Source of the DNA: Owenia fusiformis
Lineage: Eukaryota > Annelida > Polychaeta > Sabellida > Oweniidae
NCBI GenBank assembly: GCA_903813345.2
Contig: CAIIXF020000009.1
Location: forward strand, 4,032,001-4,096,000
Reading direction: 5' to 3'
DNA: 64,000 bases
The notes under the pieces were generated by a model. It saw only the letters and a program-made list of their open reading frames with translations. It was not told the origin of the DNA and did not search any database. Position 1 is the first letter of the stretch; the number at the start of each line of letters is the position of its first letter. A program made the translations under genes and the position numbers. This document shows, in pieces, positions 1 through 12,642 of this stretch.

Positions 1-1886
1 AAATTCTAACTTTTACATGTTACATTTACATATCAAGATATACAACATTCTATCAATAAAAAGTAAAATACTCTTTAGCATAATGAGTCTTAAGATTGTA
101 GGGGTTTCGTGAGAATTTCTAATAAGCAAAACTAATATAACAGAAAAATTATGGTTGAAAAATTCTTCAAGCAACAAGTAATTTCAGTAAAAAAAGCAAA
201 AGGTATTGCCTGTTACATGGAGCTTATTTAACATCTTGTACGAGAACCCCCCATCCCTCACCCATCCATATCTTCTTCCTCAAAGTGGCATCACAATAAA
301 TATCTATGATGACAAAAATGCATAAATAAAATATATGAAATAAAATAAAAATATAAATTCCCACCTTCTGCAGCATGTTGTACCAAATCTCAATTCCAAA
401 TTATAATCCAAAATGATAATTAATATGTGTTATATATGAACTACAGCGCTGCAATCAAATCACGTGTGTTGACGCTGCATTCTATATCAATATCTGAATA
501 TTGTATACGCTTTGTCAAATAATTTAGTCTGATTTTAAAGTGCTACCTAAAATGGATATGAGGCCTGGGGTGTTTCTAAGAAGAGTTTTTATGCTTACTT
601 AACTAGCTGATAGCAGACCACAGATAAGCTACCGTAAAACTTTTTTTATTTTGCAATTTAATTCTAAACAAATATACTCAAGTGATGTAAAATCATTATT
701 TGCTGTAATAAAGATAATTCCACTTCTTAACAGTAAAAATATCAAATCCAATTAAGATAACCGGAAAAAAATAAAAATAATTTTTCCTCATTATTACAAA
801 ATATAACCCAAATAAAAATAGAATCAAAACTGACAGATTTACAGTCACAGGCCACTGATCCATAACATGGAACTGATAACAAACTAGAAACTAGGATTAT
901 AAACTTAGAATTATCTATGTTGTTCCCTAGCAACTAATTCTTTTTCAGTTCTTAAGATAAGTTTTTCATGGTTCTTTGTTTCTGGTTTTTAGATTACACA
1001 GATGCTGGTTTTACTTGTAAATAAAGTAACCCTTTCTAATAGTTTTTAAGAGTGCCTGTACGAGGCCCTGATACTCACAGTAAAATGACATGTGGATAAT
1101 TAAAGAATAAACGCAAGGAGCACACACATCTTGAACTTGCAACCTTGCGGTTATAGTACCTACACCTAGCTTAAACATGTTTGCGCTCAAAAAAACTAAT
1201 CTCAATCTTTATAATAGAGTGATAAATTGTGTATATGGTTGAAACTAAAACAGGGCGAACTTTGTCTCAAGTATGAAGAATTTCCTGGAGGGGGGGGGGG
1301 ATAATGGAAGGCTGGTGCGGTATGAATCACGTAATTATGGGATTTTGTTATTATATCACTTTTGACACAAAAGGTTTTGATGTTGAATGTTGAATTTTTC
1401 TTAATCAAAGCATGCAATATTCTATGAATATCACATAACTTTATAATAGCCCTAAATTTCAATTATGTATATGCAATCAAATTGTCAGAGAATACAACTT
1501 ATACACAATCCAAATTAAGAATTATGTTGCAACAGAGCTAATTAAGATAGAAATTGGAAAGGAAGTGAATTTAATGATAGTAATCATGAATTATCATTTA
1601 CATCAGGATATTATCATTAATATCTCTTGCGTTAAATTTCTAAAGTGACTTTCTAATCATACTTTCCTCTAATGATTCATTAAGAATGACAGAGACAAAG
1701 AACTGAGGTAGCAGCTATTTTTTCAACCTAAATACATTAATATGTAGTGTATATGTGCATATACTTGTTATATGCTTAATTCAAGTTTGAGAGTGAAAGG
1801 GAAGAATTTATAAAGGATTGATGTTCCAAACATAAACAGGAAATGCTTATTTTATGTTAGAGACACCTATGTAAGTCAGAAACTAA
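1..1886. other. AT-rich non-coding stretch
   Basis: No open frame with coding character, splice pattern or recognisable repeat was found. The only feature that stands out is a run of 11 G at 1290-1300 in otherwise A/T-rich sequence. Probably intron or intergenic. Confidence 0.6.
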
Positions 1887-1982
1887 GAGAAGGGATATCC
1901 CAGAATTCAAGGATGAACCACTGGAAGTTGATATTTACATGGACATAGGTCCTTGTATGAATGCTGGGAATTGACCTCCTCT
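1887..1982. repeat. Diverged hairpin repeat, copy 1
   Basis: The left part (GGGATATCCCAGAATTCAAG, then GATGAACCA) and the right part (TGCTGGGAATTGACCTCC) form a degraded inverted repeat. The sequence matches the better preserved hairpin at 16921-17022, which shares the order CCCAGAATTCAA, GATGAAC, ACATG, CTGGG. This makes it an older copy of the same small non-autonomous element. No target duplication was identified. Confidence 0.45.
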
Positions 1983-2190
1983 CATTAGAAACTCAGACAG
2001 TCTGCCTACACTTCCTGTCAGCTTGACACCGAGGGACTTATTCCATGATACAATCAGATTATCTAGATCTCTAAATTATTGTGCAAATAAGAACATCATT
2101 TCCAATTTGGTAATCCACTCTGATGATCAAACCAAAAACTTAGCAAATCAAAATTGTTCATTATGAGATGAAAGTCACCTAATAAAAATA

Positions 2191-2420
2191 TTAAAAGCAA
2201 TTTCTGAAAGAATGTAACATATACAGGCATGATGAATCATTTTCACTGAGGTGCATTATGTAAGAAAGCGTGAGTGGGGCATATAAGGGAGATGGGGTGA
2301 CAAGGGTAATATCTTCAGCAGAAAACACAGGCTTGTAACAGCATTGCATAGTGGACTCCCCCTCCTTATTTACTTGACCTTGTGGAGGTGACATTGGGGT
2401 ATCCACAACCTGCACTATCT
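2191..2420 (-). CDS. Possible exon, unrecognised protein
   Basis: On the minus strand a pyrimidine-rich tract ends in TATTCTTAG at 2421-2425. It is followed by an open frame running to a stop at 2191. The encoded peptide begins IVQVVDTPMSPPQGQ and has mixed, coding-like composition, unlike the low-complexity frames nearby. The first methionine-like codon is a GTG, so this is not a start; if real it is an internal or 3' exon. A possible early donor (CAA|GTAAAT) near 2370 would shorten it to under 60 bases. It is on the same strand as the stronger exon at 38360-38509. No family is recognised, and a chance open frame is a real alternative. Confidence 0.25.
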
Positions 2421-2424
2421 CTAA

Positions 2425-4160
2425 GAATACACAGATTGTCTCACAAGTGAAATATCGGAAAGTGATGGTGAGAGTTGTAAGAAAGGATCATAAGGGCTTG
2501 AAACTAGATTAGTCAAAACATAAATATTTTTGAAAGAGTAGGAGAGGCTCCCAGGGTAGACTTCACTTAATTAATGACAAGTGAATCATGATATGCTTCC
2601 AAACATATTCATTTGACTACATGTAATGTACACCTCCATAATTCTACCCTTTGCAAAAGTTTCTTATTTTGTCCACCCCTCTTAAAAAAGGTGAACATCA
2701 ACCAAAATGAGCCAAACTGTTTGGCCACTCCCCTGCAATGAAATATCTTTGAAAAAGGGGAGAATGTTTCTCTGGCAATATATTAACAGAGTTTATAAAT
2801 ATACCATTCTGCAAAATATAGAGATTATTATGAATTAACTGTGTTGTGGCTGTGAGTAGGGATGGTTGCATTGGTTGTGCTTATATTATAATGGTTGTGC
2901 CAAGTTTAAAATTTACCATTTCCTGTTATCTGGTGATTATGCTGAATATTTTAACAGATTAGCTAGATTTATAACTGAGAATGTTAAAGTGATTGATTGT
3001 GCTTAAGAAATATGCTGAAGATGGCAATGAATGTGCAAAAATGCTAGAGATGTGAATGCTTGATGACTGTATAATAAATTACAAAACAATGATTTACTTA
3101 CTGAATTAAGTCTGGATGGGAGACAAGCCCAAAGTGCAACCATATCCATCCTTTCTATGTGTTAAATATATATCTATAATTATATCCCCTTTGAATATAC
3201 TCTAATTCATGCATTCTTCCGCAGCATATTCCTTATTTCAAATTAGCAAGATCAACATTTTGCAATGCTCTTTCCCGAATAAAAAATCGACATCTTCTGC
3301 CTAAATGAACTGAATAATAAAGAATCATCAATTTTATAAAGAAATCCCAGATGAAACGAGGAGACTAATATTCATTGATGTACAGCTCCAAATAAGCTTG
3401 CTTGTCCTGGTATATCAAACTCAGATCACATAAAACTCTGCTTTCCAAATGAGTTTAATTTCAAGTCAATCAGAGACTGATCAATCTTTAATCCCCCTCA
3501 TTATCGATTATTCTATTCCCTTCTTTAATATTGCATGATCGAAAAAATTATTCATCAAACTTAGGATCACTTTTGAGACTTTGAAACGTTCTATTGTGAT
3601 AAGCGGAAACAACATTAAAGAATACAGATCAATTCTTGGCAACCACATATCTTTAGGGAGAACATTATGCCATTGCCTTACGTGTAGCAATTGAATCTTT
3701 TAGTTTACAATTTTACTACCATTAAGAGATGAATGATATAGAGTAACTGATTAAAATATATTCTGTCAGTGTGCTTAATAATATCTTCTTCTACCTTCCT
3801 ACATTAACATCTTCAATGGACTCATTTTGGTTAACCCTAATATTAGGAATTTTCCAGTCCTCCTTAGAGTAGCACATTCCCGAGAAATATTCATCACTAA
3901 CTCAAGCATAAGGAAAGAATGATTTTTTAACTAAGACAAATCATTTTGGGGTAACTTTCCAGTCTTCTGTATTCAATCGGCTACAATTGGGAGTTTATGA
4001 AATGCAGTCACTTTCACTGAATAATTAATATTAATGATTTGATTAATCAAGTACTGCTACTACTCCTATATGTGGCTTAGTCTCAAATGGACCATAAAAA
4101 GTCATTGTTATTTCATTTTTATGTTTTTGTTCCTTGCTTCATCTTTTCCTGAACATTGGT
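2425..4160. other. AT-rich non-coding stretch
   Basis: No gene, array or inverted repeat was found that I can support. Open frames are short and have no coding bias. Confidence 0.55.
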
Positions 4161-4251
4161 AATGTTGAAATAAGGTTATTACTATTATCATCACCTATTA
4201 TGTTAATCATAGCCGATGTTGTTAATGTAATAGATATAGCAATATACGGAA

Positions 4252-4319
4252 TAACCTCATTTCAAAGGGCAACATAGTGATATCTTGATTTCTCTATGTT
4301 GCCCATTGAAATGAGGTTA
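4252..4319. repeat. Short perfect hairpin
   Basis: TAACCTCATTTCAAAGGGC at 4252-4270 and the following AACATAG are repeated in inverse orientation at 4294-4319 with a single mismatch. The arms are about 26 bp around a 16-bp loop. The flanks at 4166-4192 and 4313-4339 share a diverged direct repeat (GGTTAYTACTATTATCAYCAC), so the hairpin may sit inside a slightly larger element. Confidence 0.7.
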
Positions 4320-4394
4320 CTACTATTATCACCACATATTGAAAACTAAGTACAAACTCGTTATCCACCCTGGACCAGGGTAGGTAATGACTAC

Positions 4395-4588
4395 CATGGG
4401 CGTAGCGCTATTTTTCTAAGCAGTATGCCACCACAGAAACAAGAGTTGAACGAAGCATAAAACTAGCGTTCAGGGGGTCTGGGGTCTTTTCCCCCAGGAA
4501 CATTTTAAAATTTGGTTGTATTTTGGAGTGAATTTGCAACCCTCTGGTACGCCTGTGCGTACCCAGCGTACTGGGCGCTAAGCCCATG
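4395..4588. mobile_element. 194-bp TIR element with 5-bp flanking repeat
   Basis: The ends CATGGGCGTAGCGC (4395-4408) and GCGCTAAGCCCATG (4575-4588) are inverted repeats with one mismatch in 14. ACTAC lies directly outside both ends (4390-4394 and 4589-4593), as expected for a target-site duplication. The interior has no open frame and is more G+C-rich than its surroundings. The length and structure fit a MITE; the superfamily is not clear. Transib elements make 5-bp duplications, but these termini do not clearly match that group. Confidence 0.6.
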
Positions 4589-4599
4589 ACTACTACGGC

Positions 4600-5870
4600 C
4601 CAACACTATTGCTCCACCTATTACTGAAGTTGATCTAGTAAAATCTAAACCTTCTAGACTAGAACTAATACCCTGAGAACTGGAGTTGTGAGGTGGTGAT
4701 AGATAAGTAATATAGTGCAGAAAATAATAACAGAAATCAGCTTTCTAAAGAAGATCGTGGTTTTCTTGTCAACAGCTCATTGAGAAGACCACAAGAGGCA
4801 ACCGTGAAAAAAAATAGAGAAATGAAGATGTATTAAAACAATTAGAAACTGTTTCAAAGGGTATCTTATATAAACCTGTTCATTTTGTATGTTTAAGAAG
4901 CAAGCTGATAAGGACTGGTTGACTGATTAATTTTCTGATCCTTGGCATAACAACTGCCAGTAAATATCACAGTGCTAACTATTCATTAGTACCTTATAAA
5001 CAAGCTACTTCCACCTAAGTATTACATATAACAAACTGCAATAGTGTACTCCGCAGGATTCAAACTGGGTTTAGGTTTTTTGTTACACCTGTTCTAACTA
5101 AAAAACGTTTAATATCCACATTTTTATGATTTCCCAAATTCTTCATTGGGTCACGATGGATTTCAAATGAGTGCAAAGTAATTTTCAAATTATCAACTGA
5201 GTGTTGCATCATTGTTTCAATGTTATACTTATGTAAGGAGAAAAGAAACTGATTTAAGAGAGTCTGTATGTGTGGCAAGGCAGGCACTTGATATAAGACT
5301 AACGGTCCACTTTAGAATCTTAAAATCAAGGAGGTATTGCATCTTTCCACTTTGGAAGGTTATAGAAGCATGATCGTAAGCATGTGATTAGTCTAGCTAC
5401 AAGTCCCTGTGACCCCCCTCCTAGTACTTGATTCACACCAACTCACACAGGGTAGGTGTGTGATGGGGGATCTAAATGGCTTGCATGTGAATCAGGAATG
5501 CAAGGACTGTATGTTCAAAATGTCTATGAACATGAAACTTATCCATCTCAGAACCAAATCCTTTTGGGTGTTTGTTCCAAATGCCTTATGTTTTGCATCT
5601 AGTTTCTAAACCTCAATCTCCACTTCTATCTCCTTCTTGACACAGTACAGGGAAAGCATCACATGGGCTTGCATCAAGACTGCATTCTTGACATGCTTTC
5701 TAAATATCCTTTGATTACTGATAACCATGGTATTACATAAGCCATGAATCAAGAACTTATTGTTAGACTGATGTCTAACCAGAACAACGGCAACGCCAAA
5801 GCGTAGCGAATCCCATCGAACAGAAATGGCTGGCATTTTTACAAACGAATAGCAAATATCATAAAACAAC
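4600..5870. other. Non-coding stretch
   Basis: No supported feature. Short frames at 5060-5287 and 5409-5869 show neither family motifs nor splice context. Confidence 0.5.
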
Positions 5871-5877
5871 TAACCAG

Positions 5878-6726
5878 AAAGGCCACCATTTTCAAAATGG
5901 TTGCTCACTAGCCAAGTTGTCATCAGAAGAAATATAATATGCTTTTAAGTAGCCACCTCTACATTTTTTGAAAAATCGCACACGTACTTGTAAAATAACA
6001 CACATAAAAATGGTGGCCATTTTTCAAATGGCCGACTACTAGACAATGTGCCATGCTTAGAGTATTCACATATCAAATATGAACAAAATCGCTTAACTAC
6101 TTTTCGAGTTATAGTAAAATACGTTAAAATGGCGGCCATTTTTCAAAATGGCCGCCTTCTACTTAAAGTGTCATAGGACAGTGTGCCATGCTTATAGTAT
6201 TCACACACCAAATATGAACAAAATCGCTCCACTACTTTTCGAGTTATAGTAAAATACGTTAAAATGGCGGCCATTTTTCAATTTTTTTTCAAAATAGCCG
6301 CCTTTTACCCAAAGTGTCATAGGACATTGTGCCATGCTTATAGTATTCACACACCAAATATGAACAAAATCGCTCCACTACTTTTCGAGTTATAGTAAAA
6401 TACATTAAAATGGCGGCCATTTTTCAATTTTTTTTCAAAATGGCCGCCTCCTACTCACAGTGTCATAGGACAGTGTGCCATGCTTATAGTATTCACACAC
6501 CAAATATGAACAAAATCGCTCCACTACTTTTCGAGTTATAGTAAAATACGTTAAAATGGCGGCCATTTTTCAAAATGGCCACCTTCTACCAAAAGTGTCT
6601 TTAGACAGTGTGCAATGCTTATAGTATTCACATACCAAATATGAACAAATTCGCTCCACTATTTTTTTGAGTTACAGCAAAAATCGTAAAATGACGAGTA
6701 AAGGCCGCCATTTTTCAAGATGGCTG
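5878..6726. repeat. 135/146-bp tandem array with GGCGGCCATTTTTC units
   Basis: At least five tandem units are anchored by AGTATTCACA at 6061, 6196, 6342, 6488 and 6623, with diverged half-units at each edge. Each unit holds a palindromic block (GGCGGCCATTTTTCAAAAT then GGCCGCC), then AAGTGTCATAGGACAGTGTG and ATATGAACAAAATCGCTCC. Spacings are 135, 146, 146 and 135 bases. The extra 11 come from an inserted pyrimidine/T tract in the palindrome centre. Central units are nearly identical and outer units diverged, as in an unequal-exchange array. No protein coding is supported. Confidence 0.85.
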
Positions 6727-6978
6727 CCATGTGCTTCTTTAATATCTACATTTGTAGCATTATTAATGTCCTTTATAACTTTTTTACATTAAAAACATAT
6801 TGCTATTACAGTTTTACATATTGCACCTAAATTACTGTAAAATCGGCACTAAAATGGCCGCCATTTTGAAATGAGCGGCCATTTTGAAAATCGGCTTTCG
6901 AGCAGAACTTCTACCCCCATGGGGTATATGTGTACAAAATATGAACAAAATCGGGCCAACGGTATTTGAGTTATTGCC
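6727..6978. repeat. Detached relative of the 135/146-bp unit
   Basis: GGCCGCCATTTTGAAATG and GCGGCCATTTTGAAAAT at 6856-6892, then ATATGAACAAAATCGGGCC and TTTGAGTTATTG, follow the order of motifs in the preceding array but are more diverged. The segment leads directly into the CGGA run. Confidence 0.6.
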
Positions 6979-7038
6979 CGGACGGACGGACGGACGGACA
7001 GACGGACGGACGGACGGACGTACGTACGGACGGACGGA
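6979..7038. repeat. (CGGA)n tetranucleotide repeat
   Basis: About 15 units of CGGA with single-unit variants (CAGA, CGTA). Because the unit is 4 bp, open frames appear on both strands giving SVRP- or DGRT-type peptide repeats. These are by-products of the microsatellite, not genes. Confidence 0.9.
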
Positions 7039-7620
7039 GGCGTTCCCTTTATCCCTCCGAACTTCGTTCGATGGGATAATTAGAGAACTCTGATAGATCA
7101 TGTCTTGGCATAGCACAATCGGAAAGACATTGCTGCCAAAACTGATATGGCCCCTAGAGACTGATATCTAATGTAGAGACACATGACTTATGCAATTTGA
7201 CTGGATATCTGGATTATATCATGCTTTACTGCATAAGATTGTTCGATTCCCTAATAAAGGTTGACTGTACCAATAAAAAACAATTTATATGATTTACGGA
7301 GTAAAACATCAGAGATCTACTATATTAGAGCATGAAGCTTTATAGCTTAGACACATGCATGTATTCTTTATGATAAAATTAATGATCAATTACATGTATA
7401 CTATTTCCTAGTCTTCATCATCATAATATACAACAATAATAGACAAAATGTCTGATATTACTTATTTTGTACGTCATTGATGTTCAGTTTGTCAGTATAT
7501 TCTTGCTATGCTTGTAATACTCTAATATTTATCATTTGACGCTTATTACATATTTTGTATAATGTTTATTAAACTGTCCAAAATTCTTTAGATTCATGAG
7601 TTGAGCAATACCCTTTGCAT

Positions 7621-7674
7621 TTGTTCGACTTCTTAAAAGAGAGCTTCGTCTAACTAAACTCTGCATACAGGGTA
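7621..7674. repeat. End fragment of the CCCTGCGTGCAGAG foldback family
   Basis: TTCGACTTCTTAAAAGAGAG, CTTCGTCT and then CTCTGCATACAGGGTA match internal and right-terminal motifs of the full element at 39448-40026. A mirror-image short copy is at 44438-44503. The left end of this copy was not found. Confidence 0.5.
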
Positions 7675-7679
7675 CTTGA

Positions 7680-8250
7680 TCAATGGGGTTCTGGGGAAAA
7701 ATAAACTCCTTTCTTTCTCATTATACCTTATATCTTAAAATAACATGTATCCACTTTGAGTTGCACTTACAGAGTGCAAATGAAAACATATTCAGGCAGT
7801 TAGAACTTACAGTTGCCATGGCAATAAGATACAGGGAAGTCAAAAGGAATTTGCTGTTTAGGGAAGATCCTTATTTCTGTGACAATGTCATTTGTCTTAT
7901 AAAGTAATTTCAGCAAATACCCTTCAATTAGGCTTCCTTTCTAAGAATTAAGCTCATTCTAATCCTTTACGTTTGTTCACTTTGTTATAGTAAGACAGTT
8001 AAAAGGGAAAACCATGGAATTTGCTGATCCTATTCAGTTCTATCTGTCAAGAGACTCCTTATATTGTAGTTTACAATGATGCCATTATTTCATGAAAAGA
8101 TCTTGAATTACAACTGTGAAATTAAATTGTCATTCATGATGTCACTATTGGTAAAATCATGAGACATTTGTAGTTCAGCAACTTATCTTTCAAGATATTT
8201 CCAGATAATAGTACTGAATCATTTCAATCATCTTCTATTCTTAAGAACCC
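7680..8250. other. Non-coding stretch
   Basis: An open frame at 7683-7907 has no recognisable motif or splice context. Nothing else was seen. Confidence 0.45.
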
Positions 8251-8251
8251 T

Positions 8252-8437
8252 TTGTTCTATGCTTTTCTAAAAGTATCATTTCTATTGTGCTTGACTTCTT
8301 TACCAATGATCCACGAACAAGGACAACCTCCCCCAAGATACATGTACAGAAGCTATTTCAAACAAGTGGAAGCAGCAATTGAAAAGGGCAAGGATAACAT
8401 TAAAAGAAAGGCCAGAGATTTATTACTGAAAGAGTGA
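8252..8437 (+). CDS. Possible terminal exon or coding remnant, unrecognised
   Basis: The open frame ends at TGA 8435-8437. Its last 40 or so codons are unusually coding-like: proline-rich start (QPPPRYMYRSYF), then a lysine/glutamate-rich, probably helical segment (KQVEAAIEKGKDNIKRKARD). The beginning is a TTG and is not a credible start, so a genuine product would need an upstream exon. AG dinucleotides just before the proline run (near 8322 and 8338) could be acceptors. Immediately after the stop comes a fragment (AGATGAATCTCTCTTTTTAG) shared with the foldback family at 44460. It could be a host 3' exon or a transposon-ORF relic. Confidence 0.25.
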   Translation: MFYAFLKVSFLLCLTSLPMIHEQGQPPPRYMYRSYFKQVEAAIEKGKDNIKRKARDLLLKE

Positions 8438-10586
8438 AGATGAATCTCTCTTTTTAGAAGCAAAGTTGAAAAGGTATTAATACATGTGAACTTAATATTC
8501 AAATGTTAGAGGTATTTCTCTCAGTACCATATTATCAACCTCCCATTCCATTTAGCCTCTTCATATTAAACCATACAACAAATATGCATGATGATCCATA
8601 AACCATTTACATACATATATTATTTATACCAGAATAACGTTAAACTATATAACTGGTAACACAATATGTTTTGTCTGTAAAAAATGATGTTTGTGCTACA
8701 CAATTAAATTCTCCCATTATCACACACTTCATCACGATTGTTTATACAAAAGTGAATTCACTGATTTATTTTACTTACATTCTTTCACTGAAATGTTGCT
8801 GTTTAGCAAAGTTTAATGTTAGCTGTTTTGTTCCAGATTGAAATTCATCCAAGGACACTGACATTCATGAATGTAATTCCTACATTTTAACACAGATAAT
8901 TTATTCTCATGTGAACATGAATACAGTTACTAAGCAACATTTTTCTTTAAAGAGTATTTGACCAGGACCCTGATCATTCTCCTTGATCATATTCTGAAAG
9001 TGGGGTATGTTTGACAAGGGGCTGGTGAGTGTCCCAAATGGTTTGACTTGGAAAAGACTAGTAATTAACACTGGAATCAATGAGCAAATCTGGGTGAGAC
9101 TGGGACACTATGCTAATTCCAGAATCAGTGGTTTGTTTGAGGTATGAAAGTGGCCACTATAGGATATGACTTAGGGCCTGGAGTTCTTGAAGTTATCAAG
9201 TACAAGTTGAACTTTTCATAAATATTTATTCTGGAATAAACAACTGGTTTACAAGATAACAAAAGGCAATTAAATATTTTTTGTTATTCACTTGTTTTTA
9301 ACAATGCTATAATTAGAAATAAAGAAATCGTGAAATATTGCAATAAACGATTCAGAATCACAGGTCTTTCATATTGCAGTCTTGTCAATCAACATCCCAA
9401 AAACAAGTATTGTTTTTCAAAATTAGGCCACAATCTGTTTGAAACTACAACTACCTTGTTACCAAAAATACTGAAACAACATGACCTTAAAGGCAAAGAT
9501 AGACTGGATTGAGTAAAAATAATTCTACCTTACTGCACAAAAGAGGAACCTCAAAATATAATGAAAATTGCAAGAAGCATTAAAACCACATCTAAATATT
9601 TCATTTTGATCACTATATTCTGAGACTGTGTTCACAGAATTTTAAGCCATGGATAATTTGATGACTCCCTTTCAAGATGATCAGGAACACACATAGATAT
9701 ACAAAAACAGTTGATGTCTAAAAACAGACCAGAGAATGTTGCAAATGACTTGACCACAAATATATCAATGTCTTAACCTTTTCCAGAATACCAGGAAGAT
9801 TTATAATAGGTTATTTTACTGTATCTATGAAGAAGATAGTGGCATGTCCATAAAAAGTGATAATTTTGATTGTTGAAGCCCCCTCATTTCCCTTTCAAAA
9901 GTCAATTAAGTTTTACATTCAGAAAAATATATTTACATGGGAATAATGATTAAAATTATCAAATGCCAAATTACTTACATATATGTAACATGTGAGAAAA
10001 AAGTGAATTCTATACAGTATTTGAAACACAAACCCTTGTAAAGGGGGCTATACAGGGTCAAGTGTTGTTCATAAGTCACACTAGATAGTATCAAACAGTA
10101 GAATCTGTCAATGCCATAACCAGATAACAAGAAGAACCAGATCTTGGATTTGGTACAGATATAGTAGATCAGGATACATTCCTGAATTTAACAATACATA
10201 CTTCAGGTACAGTGTTTCTAGATTTCAAAATGTGGATCAACATTTTTCAAATAAGCAGATGGATATGTCATACCATTTGACAAGACATTATACTTCATGA
10301 TAAACCCTTCCCGTGTCATCACAATTGTCTAATCCATTCATCATCTTTTTATTGTATCCATAAAAAGGGTTTCATGTATTGTGGGTTATTGTGGGTACCA
10401 TCTCTGGAAGACAGCAGATATCTCTCAAAGGTAATACACAAACAGGGCACCTGACCTAAAAAATGGGTCTCATGCATTCTCCAATATTTTTCTAGGATGT
10501 AGAAAGGGAGAGGTCCCAGAGTTGTAAACATGTGCTGAGTAGTATGAGGTGAGAAGTCATAACTTGATATGGGAGGATATTTAGAT
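8438..10586. other. AT-rich non-coding stretch
   Basis: No array, long inverted repeat, RNA gene or exon pattern was found. Frames such as 9330-9512 lack any recognisable domain. Confidence 0.5.
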
Positions 10587-10684
10587 AATGGCATATCTTA
10601 TGACAATTCCCAGCATATATGTGCAAGATTACAGCATATCTTATGACAAATCCCAGCACACATGTGCTAATGATACCCAGATAC
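10587..10684. repeat. Two-copy 47-bp tandem duplication
   Basis: GGCATATCTTATGACAATTC and its repeat AGCATATCTTATGACAAATC, each followed by CCAGCAYAYATGTGC, lie one after the other with about 47-bp spacing. Two copies only. The short minus-strand frames over it are by-products. Confidence 0.75.
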
Positions 10685-10689
10685 CCAGG

Positions 10690-12640
10690 TTCTCCCATTA
10701 TTGGTTCTACAGCTGCTACACTCTCTGAGGGGGAGCAGATACATGTGTTAGAAGAAAAGATAAAGAGGAACTCAAATTAAATCAGAATGTAGTTCCCAAG
10801 GTTTTTATATATTTTTTCTTTTACATGATACTACAAAAATGAGTTCCTAAGGCATCCAGATTCTAGAAGATGAGATAACATTTCTGTTTATATGATGCTA
10901 GTGTGTTTTTACAATGACGAGATTTGTCAAGGAGGCCTTTAAATCTCTAAGTTCTCAGTACAAATAAGGATGTTCCTTCTTAAAAATTAAGTAGAATGCA
11001 TATGTATAGCAAAATAAAGTAGTTTAACCATGATTAACCAACCCTTCATATAAGGTTTTGCCCAATTTATAAAGATATCTGTTTTTTGTCTGTCACGAAT
11101 GTAAAATAATTTTGGGGGTTCCTCTAGTGACTGAGCTTCCTTCTCCCTCTATATGTGTACCTTTAAGTCAAGAAAGCTTTACTCCACATTTTTTATCTGA
11201 GAGATGTGATTTAATAACAGAGTTCACTATTCCCTGAAGGTATTTAGAACTAAGTTCAAACAGGTAAAATTACTATTAAGAGTTCATCTAAGATTCACAG
11301 TTTTAAAGTCTAAAGATCTTAGTCAACAAAGACATTCATTCAAAAAAATTAAGGCCAATATATGAAACATTACAAAAAAGTAAAAATGGACTCCCAGTTT
11401 ACAATCATAAAACTTGAGAACACATTAGTGCCAATAATCAAAATGTTAAGATGCAAATGTTGTTGAAGGACATAAAGATGTGCTTGAAGAGGCATGTGGA
11501 AATGACAGGGACAACTAAATGAATCAATGACTGGAATAACACCCCCATAGAAGATGAGATCACCCTAACATTAAACCATTCAAGGTTCAAACCCTTTGTG
11601 ATCATCTTCCCCAGAAGCCACCATTGAGTCTTTTGACATATTGGATTAACCATCAAATATTAGATTATCTTTATCTCCAGGCTCTGGACCATGTGGCATG
11701 GGATTAACTCCTAATTGGCTTATCTCTTAATCCACACTACTGATGTTACATTGCATAACCTTCCCCAAGAGAATACATCACAAAAGCCATGTCTTTAGCA
11801 GAAAATAACATGAAATATCGATGTAATACCAAGAAATGGTGCAAACTATAATAAAAAGTTAATACCATTGAATATATATGAGCCAAAGATAACGAACATA
11901 TTCATGTATTCAGTTCTCTGGAATGGGAAAGTCCAGATACATATGACCAAAGCACGTGATTATGTATGGGCAGATAAGACTTATATTCCCAACAGACTCT
12001 GTTTTCTTTCAACAGATTAGACTAGGATGTAATTAATGAACTAAAGTGAATAACAAATATTCATAAATCTAACATTGTGTTTATGTAGAACGTAAACATT
12101 GATTTCAATGATGATGCCAAAGTTGAGAATGATTTTTTGACTTTCATTAACACTAATTTCAATGGATTTGATACTAATATGTATTATTATTGATTTTGAA
12201 ACTATATCTTTAAACCCATGACACACTAAAATCAAATGTTGTTGAATAAATCATATATTGTTTCACTCATTGTCTGAAAGAAAAGATCTAGACTCATGTA
12301 AGGTCAAATCCTTTTTGTATGACTTAAATGAACAATGAAGTTGATGAAGGAGGATGACTCAAGGCATGAAGGCTGTTGGCCTATTCAAAATATTCAAGTC
12401 ATACCACAAATAAAGCGGATAAAGTCCAAATGGTGCAACCTTACCATTTGTGAATATTCAACAAGTGGTGATTCAATATCAATACTCAAACAATCCATAA
12501 AATTAACAAATGTACAAATATATACTTACAGCAAAGACCTCCATCATGTATTAAAACCTGTAACCTTGGTCTAAATCAAGTATCTGTAGCAACTGTTCCA
12601 AATTATAGGTATATTCTAATATATAATATACAATACAGCA
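10690..12640. other. AT-rich non-coding stretch
   Basis: No supported gene or repeat. Open frames on both strands are short and lack motif or composition support. Confidence 0.5.
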
Positions 12641-12642
12641 AG

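Noticed and set aside
6832-7116. Overlapping 94- and 69-codon frames with SVRP / DGRT repeats
   Set aside because: Both are translations of the CGGA tetranucleotide run and the adjoining array on opposite strands; no independent coding evidence.
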